A stretch of 64,000 bases of DNA, taken from Clostridiales bacterium (GTDB lineage Bacteria > Bacillota > Clostridia > Oscillospirales > CAG-272). This document shows positions 58,785 through 64,000 of this stretch, piece after piece; positions within the stretch are counted from its first letter, which is position 1, and every line of letters begins with the position of its first letter. The stretch covers positions 1 through 64,000 of the forward strand of contig JAAVZO010000036.1 of assembly GCA_022791685.1 (NCBI GenBank), read 5' to 3'. The translations under genes and the position numbers were made by a program. Below the pieces are notes generated by a model. It ran no database searches. It was given only the letters and a program-made list of their open reading frames with translations, and had not been told where the DNA came from.

Positions 58785-60086
58785 ATGGTCACAATAACCG
58801 GAGTTGAGCACGGCTCATCTGCCGAACGCCACGGTATCAAGCCGGGCGACATACTCATATCTATCAACGGTCACGACATAAGAGATGTGCTTGATTACCG
58901 CTTCCGTCTGACCGAAAAGAAAATAACACTAAAAATACACCGCGGCTCAGAGCTGTTCGATGTTACGATAAAAAAAGATGAATACAGCGATATCGGGCTT
59001 GAGTTCGAGACATATCTTATGGACTGTAAGCAGTCATGCCGGAATAAGTGCATGTTCTGCTTTATCGACCAGCTACCGAAAGGGCTTCGCGATACGCTGT
59101 ATTTCAAGGACGACGACTCACGATTGTCATTTCTGATGGGCAACTATATCACGCTCACTAATCTCAGTGAAGAAGATGTAGACCGAATCGTCGAGATGAA
59201 GACTTCGCCCATCAACATTTCGGTCCACACTACAAATCCTGAGCTGCGCGTGCAGATGATGAAAAACAAAAATGCCGGCAAGGTGCTGTCGTATATGCAG
59301 CGCTTTGCGGACGCTGGGATCGAGCTCAACTGCCAGATAGTGCTCTGCAAGGGTATCAACGACGGTGATGAGCTCATGCGTTCTATGCGCGATCTGGTCA
59401 AGCTTACGCCGCACTTGCTTGGAGTTTCGATAGTCCCTGCCGGAATCACCGATCACCGCGATGGGCTCGAAAAAATAGAATTATTCACACCTGAAGAATC
59501 GGCGGCGGTTATCGACATGGTAGACGGCGTTGCTGAGGAATGCCTTGATAAGTATGACTCTCGGCTCTTTTTCTGCTCGGACGAATTTTATCTGCGTGCC
59601 GGACGTGAGATACCGGACGAGGACTACTACGAAGGCTATCCGCAGCTTGAAAACGGAGTCGGCATGATACGCTCGCTGCAAACTGAATTCGACGACGAGC
59701 TCGAATATCTATCTGACTACGACCTCGACAAGCCGCGCAATGTCTCTATTGCCACCGGATATGCGGCGTATGATTTTATAAAATCGCTCGCCGATACCCT
59801 TATGCAGAAAGTCCCGACACTAAAATGCAGCGTATACAAAATACGCAACGACTTTTTCGGAAAAAATATAACTGTAGCCGGTCTCGTCACAGGTCGTGAT
59901 TTATATTCACAGCTACAAACCTGCGAGCTCGGCGAACGCCTGCTCATTCCGTCGGTAATGCTCAGAAGCGAGGGCGATATCTTTCTTGATGATATGTCTA
60001 TTGACGAGCTGTCCGAGCGTCTCGGCATACCGATAACGCCAACCGATTCAAACGGCACTGATTTCGTGTCGAAAATATTATATTAA
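58785..60086 (+). CDS. DUF512 protein: PDZ plus radical-SAM-like domain
   Basis: A 433-residue protein. The N-terminal PDZ-like domain (about 1-65: VEHGSSAERHGIKPGDILISINGH) is followed by a cysteine cluster CKQSCRNKCMFC (CxxxCxxC) and FIDQLPKGLRDTLYFKDDD. A TIM-barrel part contains ITLTNLSEEDVDRI, and the DUF512 domain begins near HLLGVSIVPAGITDHRDGL. It matches the family of putative Fe-S oxidoreductases next to der in Clostridia, which is unstudied. It stands just upstream of a lipoprotein gene and der, a conserved order in this group. Confidence 0.92.
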   Translation: MVTITGVEHGSSAERHGIKPGDILISINGHDIRDVLDYRFRLTEKKITLKIHRGSELFDVTIKKDEYSDIGLEFETYLMDCKQSCRNKCMFCFIDQLPKGLRDTLYFKDDDSRLSFLMGNYITLTNLSEEDVDRIVEMKTSPINISVHTTNPELRVQMMKNKNAGKVLSYMQRFADAGIELNCQIVLCKGINDGDELMRSMRDLVKLTPHLLGVSIVPAGITDHRDGLEKIELFTPEESAAVIDMVDGVAEECLDKYDSRLFFCSDEFYLRAGREIPDEDYYEGYPQLENGVGMIRSLQTEFDDELEYLSDYDLDKPRNVSIATGYAAYDFIKSLADTLMQKVPTLKCSVYKIRNDFFGKNITVAGLVTGRDLYSQLQTCELGERLLIPSVMLRSEGDIFLDDMSIDELSERLGIPITPTDSNGTDFVSKILY

Positions 60087-60088
60087 AT

Positions 60089-60829
60089 ATGAAAAATATG
60101 AATCAACATTTTCGTCGGCTTTTATGCGCGGCAGTCTGCATACTAACACTGTCAGCTTCCTTGCTGACTGCCTGCGAAAGCAAAAGTACCAATGAGGTGG
60201 ACTACACATTTTATGAAGCCAATTTCAGTCTCGAAGAAGTCGATAGAAGTATAAATATCGCATATCCGTCTCTTACTGGGACTGTCAACGATGTAGTTAT
60301 CGACGAACAGCTGAAAACCGCGTCTGTCGAATACATGGAGCAGTACCTCTTGTATTCCGGTATCGTAGGCTCATATCGCTATACTGTCGACTCGATAACT
60401 GCTGCATATCTCGGAGATAAGCTTGCAAGCTTCCTCTGTATAGGCAGCTATCTTGATGACGATTCGTCTCACCCAGAGACCATAGCATATACACTCAACA
60501 TCGATCCAACTACCGGCAAGCTTTACAGATTCGATGAGCTTATCTCAGACTTCGATATGCTCGCCGACAAGTTTCGTAGTGGCAAGTTCAAGCTGGTAAA
60601 CGGCGTTGATGGGCTCTTAAATGCAACAAACTATGAGGATATGTTTGTCGAATACAGCTCGCTTTACGAAATATATCCGGAGGTTTATTTCATCAATAAT
60701 GATGGTAAGACAGAGCTTGCATTCGTGGTAGGACTTGTGTATACGCTTGGCGGTCATGCTGAATTTTCTATCCCGGTCGACAGTGTCAAAGACGCGCTGA
60801 CCGATACTATAATAGACCTGCTGCAATAA
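60089..60829 (+). CDS. DUF3298-like lipoprotein
   Basis: A 246-residue secreted lipoprotein: basic N-terminus, signal, lipobox LTAC (Cys about residue 29). The mature part has INIAYPSLTGTVNDVVIDEQL, a central YTLNIDPTTGKLYRFDELI and a C-terminal AFVVGLVYTLGGHAEFSIPV, resembling RsiV/DUF3298 surface proteins. A lysozyme-binding anti-sigma role is known for RsiV, but no membrane or anti-sigma part is present here. It starts 2 nt after the DUF512 stop codon and so is translationally coupled. Confidence 0.8.
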   Translation: MKNMNQHFRRLLCAAVCILTLSASLLTACESKSTNEVDYTFYEANFSLEEVDRSINIAYPSLTGTVNDVVIDEQLKTASVEYMEQYLLYSGIVGSYRYTVDSITAAYLGDKLASFLCIGSYLDDDSSHPETIAYTLNIDPTTGKLYRFDELISDFDMLADKFRSGKFKLVNGVDGLLNATNYEDMFVEYSSLYEIYPEVYFINNDGKTELAFVVGLVYTLGGHAEFSIPVDSVKDALTDTIIDLLQ

Positions 60830-60856
60830 TATTGCAGCAATGAAAGGAAACAAATA

Positions 60857-62188
60857 ATGTCAAAACCCGTAATAGCGATTGTCGGACGGCCTAACGTCGG
60901 CAAGAGCACACTATTCAACAAACTCGCCGGCGAGCGCATCTCCATCGTCGAGGATACACCAGGTGTCACCCGCGACCGCATTTATTATGAAATCGAATGG
61001 AATGGTCGTGCAATGATGCTTATTGATACCGGAGGTATCGAGCCGAAATCCGACGACCTTATATTGAAACAGATGAAAAATCAGGCGGAGGTCGCAATAG
61101 CTACCGCTGACGTTATAATATTCATGGTCGACGTGAACGTCGGACTTACCGCCGCAGACCGTGATATCGCAGTAATGCTCCAGAAAAGCGGCAAACCGAT
61201 AATCCTCGCCGTGAATAAGGTCGACTCGATCGGCGCGCTTCCGATGGAATACTACGAATTCTACGAGCTTGGCTTCGACGACGACCCGATACCGCTTTCG
61301 AGCGTACACGGTACCGGCTCGGGCGACCTGCTCGACCGCGTGCTCGAGATCTGCCCGTCTGACGAGGCTAAGGAAGATGAATCCGACCTCATCAAGGTAG
61401 CCGTGATCGGCAAGCCTAACGCCGGAAAGAGCTCGATAATAAACAAGATACTCGGTGAGGATCGTCTCATAGTTTCTGATATTGCCGGAACAACACGCGA
61501 CGCTATTGATACACGCGTTGAAAATGAATATGGTAAATACGTATTCATCGACACCGCCGGAATTCGCCGTCAGAGCAAAGTCGAGGACAGAATCGAAAAA
61601 TTCAGCGTGCTGCGTGCAAAAATGGCAGTGGAGCGTGCCGATGTCTGTGTAATAATGGTAGACGCAAACGAGGGTATCACTGAGCAGGACGAAAAGATCG
61701 CCGGAATCGCTCACGAGGCGGGCAAAGCGTCGATTATCGTCATAAACAAGTGGGATATGCTCGAAAGTGAAGATAAGAACACTGTCGAATACGACAAGCG
61801 AGTATACAACTCGCTCTCGTATATGCTCTATGCGCCGACACTCTACGTCTCCGCTAAGACCGGACAGCGCGTCGCAAAGCTGTTCGAGCAGATAAACTAT
61901 GTATACAATCAGAACTGCACTCGCATATCGACCGGTATGCTCAACGACGTACTCAACGATGCGACCGCGCGCGTTCAGCCGCCGTCCGACAAGGGTCGCC
62001 GCCTGAAGGTATACTACATGACCCAGATAAGCATAAAGCCGCCTACATTCGTTATATTCTGCAACGACGCGGAGCTGTTCCATTTCTCGTACCAGCGCTA
62101 CCTTGAAAATCAGCTGCGCGAGGTATTCGGCTTCCGCGGTACGCCGATCAAAATTATAATCAGACAGAAGGGAGACAGTGAAGTATAA
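60857..62188 (+). CDS. der: Ribosome-associated GTPase Der (EngA)
   Basis: A 443-residue double-GTPase for 50S ribosome maturation. The first G domain has GRPNVGKST, DTGG and NKVD; the second has GKPNAGKSS, DTAGI and NKWD. The C-terminal KH-like domain (about 350-440) ends in FCNDAELFHFSYQRYLEN and FRGTPIKIIIR. The length is standard. GAAAGGA precedes the start. plsY follows 14 nt later, the usual order in Clostridia. Confidence 0.97.
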   Translation: MSKPVIAIVGRPNVGKSTLFNKLAGERISIVEDTPGVTRDRIYYEIEWNGRAMMLIDTGGIEPKSDDLILKQMKNQAEVAIATADVIIFMVDVNVGLTAADRDIAVMLQKSGKPIILAVNKVDSIGALPMEYYEFYELGFDDDPIPLSSVHGTGSGDLLDRVLEICPSDEAKEDESDLIKVAVIGKPNAGKSSIINKILGEDRLIVSDIAGTTRDAIDTRVENEYGKYVFIDTAGIRRQSKVEDRIEKFSVLRAKMAVERADVCVIMVDANEGITEQDEKIAGIAHEAGKASIIVINKWDMLESEDKNTVEYDKRVYNSLSYMLYAPTLYVSAKTGQRVAKLFEQINYVYNQNCTRISTGMLNDVLNDATARVQPPSDKGRRLKVYYMTQISIKPPTFVIFCNDAELFHFSYQRYLENQLREVFGFRGTPIKIIIRQKGDSEV

Positions 62189-62202
62189 AATATACTTCAC
62201 AT

Positions 62203-62967
62203 ATGACTATGACATTAAATCAAATACGCACAAATGGATTGCTTCCGAGCCTTCTCGCCGGAGAAAGTAATGAAATTTCCATATGGCTGCTTGTGATATT
62301 CTGTGTGATAGGCGGCGTAATCGCTTATCTTTTGGGCAGTCTAAACTTTGCAGTCATCATCTCGAAGTACAAATTCAAAGAAGATATCCGCAACTACGGA
62401 AGCGGCAACGGCGGCATGACCAATATGCTCCGTACATACGGCAAAGCGGCGGCTGGCTTTACGCTGCTTGGCGACGCTGCCAAAGCCGCAGTATCGGTGC
62501 TTATCGGAACTCTGCTCGCAGGTGAAGCTGGCGCGTATCTCGCCGGGATCTGCTGCGTTATCGGACACTCGTTCCCGATCTACTACAACTTCAAGGGCGG
62601 CAAGGGTATAGTCGTTACGGCCGCTGCTCTGCTCTGCCTTGACCCGCTCTGTTTTCTTATACTTTTCGTGATATTCGCGCTTATCGTAGGATTTACAAAA
62701 TTCCTGTCGCTCGGCTCGATCATCGGAATGCTGCTCTATCCGCTGCTGCTGAATCGTATGTGGCCGTTCACTCACGGCGGCGCGTCAGAGGGTGCGATAC
62801 CGGCTATAGCATCGATACTGAACGCAGTGCTCGTTATCTGGCTGCACCGCGAGAACATAAAGCGCCTGATGGAAGGCAAGGAAAATAAATTCAGCCTGAA
62901 GAAGAAGGACAAATTCCTGAAAGATGAAAAGAAAGCAGAGGATAAAAATTCGGAAGATAAGGAGTAA
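62203..62967 (+). CDS. plsY: Acyl-phosphate glycerol-3-phosphate acyltransferase PlsY
   Basis: A 254-residue membrane acyltransferase starting phospholipid synthesis from acyl-phosphate. About five to seven membrane segments are present; motifs are AYLLGSLNFAVIISK, YGSGNGGMTNMLRTYG, VIGHSFPIYYNFKGGKGI and LHRENIKRLMEG. The second motif usually reads GSGNPGATN; here GGM replaces PGA, an uncommon change next to the active site. A charged Lys/Glu/Asp tail of about 30 residues follows the last helix. It sits between der and the GNAT gene. Confidence 0.92.
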   Translation: MTMTLNQIRTNGLLPSLLAGESNEISIWLLVIFCVIGGVIAYLLGSLNFAVIISKYKFKEDIRNYGSGNGGMTNMLRTYGKAAAGFTLLGDAAKAAVSVLIGTLLAGEAGAYLAGICCVIGHSFPIYYNFKGGKGIVVTAAALLCLDPLCFLILFVIFALIVGFTKFLSLGSIIGMLLYPLLLNRMWPFTHGGASEGAIPAIASILNAVLVIWLHRENIKRLMEGKENKFSLKKKDKFLKDEKKAEDKNSEDKE

Positions 62968-62973
62968 ATCTTG

Positions 62974-63876
62974 ATGAACAAAGAGCTGCTCGACCTTTAC
63001 GAAAGAAATTTTCCTTTAAATGTACGAAAAAAGAAAACTGTCTTAGAAATATTAAATAACACATCAAACAATGTTATAGAACAGCGCGGAGATAATGATG
63101 AGCTTATCGGCGCGGCAATTGTAAATCAAAGTACAATTATTATGCTCTGCGTTGACGCTCCGTACCGCAATGAAGGTATTGGCACAGCATTACTTGCAAA
63201 AGCAGAGACAGCCGTAAAAAACAGCGGATTCGATAGTGTCAATGTTGGCGCTGGATTCGACTACCTAATGCCGGGAGTACCTACATCGAAGCGATATTGC
63301 AGCGCTGAAAATGAGCAGCTGTACAGCCATGTTGACGAAAGTGCCAGCAGATTTTTTGAAAACCGCGGCTACGTTCATTCATGGGGCTGCAACTGCTTTG
63401 ATATGGAAGCAGCATTAGCTGAACTTCCGGAAATTGAAACTTCGATCGGCAGTACTATTGACGGAATTACATACAGATTTGCATCCATTGATGACATGGG
63501 AAGCGTATGTGAATGTATCGATGACGCATTTTCAGAATTCACAGAGTATTATCAAAATACCTCACTATACAGCGAGGATAGTAATGCAAGGGTTCTGATC
63601 GCAGTCGACGGAAACAGTACAGTTGCAGGTACATTGATCGTGAAAATCGAGGATGAAAGCAAGCGTATAGGTGCAGCCGGATGTACAACTGTCAGACACG
63701 CCTATCGCGGTCGGCATATAGCCGTTGATCTGGTCAAGCTCGGAACGCAGTATCTAAAAAGCATAGGGCTTGAAAGAGGATACTTAAGCTACACCTACAC
63801 TGGACTCGACCATATGTACGGTTATGCCGGATACAAAATATGCTGCTACTATATGATGGCACAAAAGACATTATAA
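62974..63876 (+). CDS. Tandem GNAT acetyltransferase
   Basis: A 300-residue protein with two GNAT folds. The first half has LCVDAPYRNEGIGTALLAKAE (acetyl-CoA loop RxxGIG) and a large middle loop; the second half has AAGCTTVRHAYRGRHIAVDLV, with RGRHI in place of the usual RGxG/A. The acceptor is unknown. The ATG at 62974 follows AAGGAG by 9 nt. It closes the der - plsY run and ends at a strong terminator. Confidence 0.85.
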   Translation: MNKELLDLYERNFPLNVRKKKTVLEILNNTSNNVIEQRGDNDELIGAAIVNQSTIIMLCVDAPYRNEGIGTALLAKAETAVKNSGFDSVNVGAGFDYLMPGVPTSKRYCSAENEQLYSHVDESASRFFENRGYVHSWGCNCFDMEAALAELPEIETSIGSTIDGITYRFASIDDMGSVCECIDDAFSEFTEYYQNTSLYSEDSNARVLIAVDGNSTVAGTLIVKIEDESKRIGAAGCTTVRHAYRGRHIAVDLVKLGTQYLKSIGLERGYLSYTYTGLDHMYGYAGYKICCYYMMAQKTL

Positions 63877-63878
63877 TT

Positions 63879-63909
63879 AAAAGACGCACCGAATGGTGCG
63901 TCTTTTGTT
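63879..63909. terminator. Terminator between the GNAT gene and the right-edge gene
   Basis: AAAAGACGCACC (63879-63890) pairs with GGTGCGTCTTTT (63895-63906), with A/T on both sides; the genes are convergent. Confidence 0.85.
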
Positions 63910-63922
63910 CACAATTTTGACC

Positions 63923-64000
63923 TTATTTCAGGTTAGCCATTACCTTTTCCATCCAGTCGGTGACCTGCTTCTTTTCGTCATCCTTAACGCCCTTGAGGAA
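63923..64000 (-). CDS. C-terminal end of an unknown protein (runs off window)
   Basis: Only 25 codons and a TAA stop are visible. They encode an amphipathic, lysine-rich helix ending DWMEKVMANLK. The position after a shared terminator, good codon use and the lack of other frames support a real gene end. The family cannot be told from this length. Confidence 0.6.
   Translation of the reverse strand, partial: FLKGVKDDEKKQVTDWMEKVMANLK

Noticed and set aside
60825-60845. TAATAGACCTG followed by a GCTGCAATA hairpin as another copy of the dispersed repeat
   Set aside because: Only the first eleven bases match and they are coding for the end of the lipoprotein; the second arm is absent.
60911-62200. 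A 429-codon open frame antisense to der
   Set aside because: It is a shadow of der in an opposite frame. It has no family resemblance or ribosome binding site, and der is unambiguous.
1-64000. CRISPR arrays, rRNA, tRNA and tmRNA genes
   Set aside because: No regularly spaced direct repeats, no conserved rRNA blocks and no complete cloverleaf were seen on either strand. A tRNA search program would be needed to be certain.

Overview
The window reads as chromosome of a spore-capable, anaerobic Bacillota of class Clostridia, probably a gut Oscillospirales-type organism (inference). Support: moderate GC with AT-rich intergenic regions; purine-rich ribosome binding sites; textbook sigma-A promoters (for example the pairs at 10813-10841 and 56203-56231); a SpoVAF/GerA-type spore germination protein and a SpoIIQ-like M23 protein; a 2-oxoacid:ferredoxin oxidoreductase; rubredoxin; a zinc-finger L28 protein; and several carbohydrate genes. 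I found no rRNA, tRNA, CRISPR array or complete prophage. The only mobile-element trace is the N-terminal part of a PD-(D/E)XK-type transposase at the left edge.

Layout. 1-6554: transposase fragment, an unexplained 0.5-kb stretch, then a minus-strand AraC - glycosidase-like - sugar-binding lipoprotein - MATE operon. 6921-10681: PspC, an OmpR/histidine kinase pair, a membrane PDZ protein. 10813-13036: a lysine riboswitch driving an NhaC-family (predicted lysine) transporter, then rubredoxin. 13086-19697: tyrA, a MurE-family ligase, aspartate racemase, a D-aspartate-ligase-like ATP-grasp and an asparagine synthase, together a plausible D-Asp/D-Asn cross-bridge module. 19889-24074: TtcA-like thiolase, cytosolic amidase, SpoVAF, DUF3048 lipoprotein. 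24368-29632: a small conserved protein, cyclophilin, a metal-site-less AraD homologue, a condensation-type acyltransferase with a zinc-ribbon membrane partner, YitT, a shikimate-kinase-like protein. 29677-35454: M23 protein, a YtrA-type GntR/ABC operon with a clear operator, and several hypothetical proteins. 35687-43259: pgi, rpmB, a DUF6873 protein, and the DUF3795 / P-loop / ferredoxin oxidoreductase cluster. 43525-47600: c-di-AMP synthase CdaA, CdaR, an FAD protein and a 48-residue membrane protein. 47631-52069: DUF305 duplication, GH2 glycosidase, DUF1540, ROK regulator. 52431-63876: acpP, EamA, methyltransferase, flavodoxin-like reductase, SGNH esterase, ROK glucokinase, then a plus-strand run PAP2 - ProX/YbaK - DUF512 - lipoprotein - der - plsY - GNAT. 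The right edge cuts a minus-strand gene.

The observations most worth following are: (1) the cell-wall cross-bridge module with a MurE carrying DNPN instead of DNPR, close to a lysine-riboswitch transporter; (2) a dispersed family of nested palindromes (8180-8233, 41983-42080, 52100-52159, 52653-52746 and a half copy at 33219-33240) whose internal 16-bp stems show compensatory base changes; (3) an AraD homologue that has lost all four metal ligands; (4) several structured intergenic regions without an assigned function.
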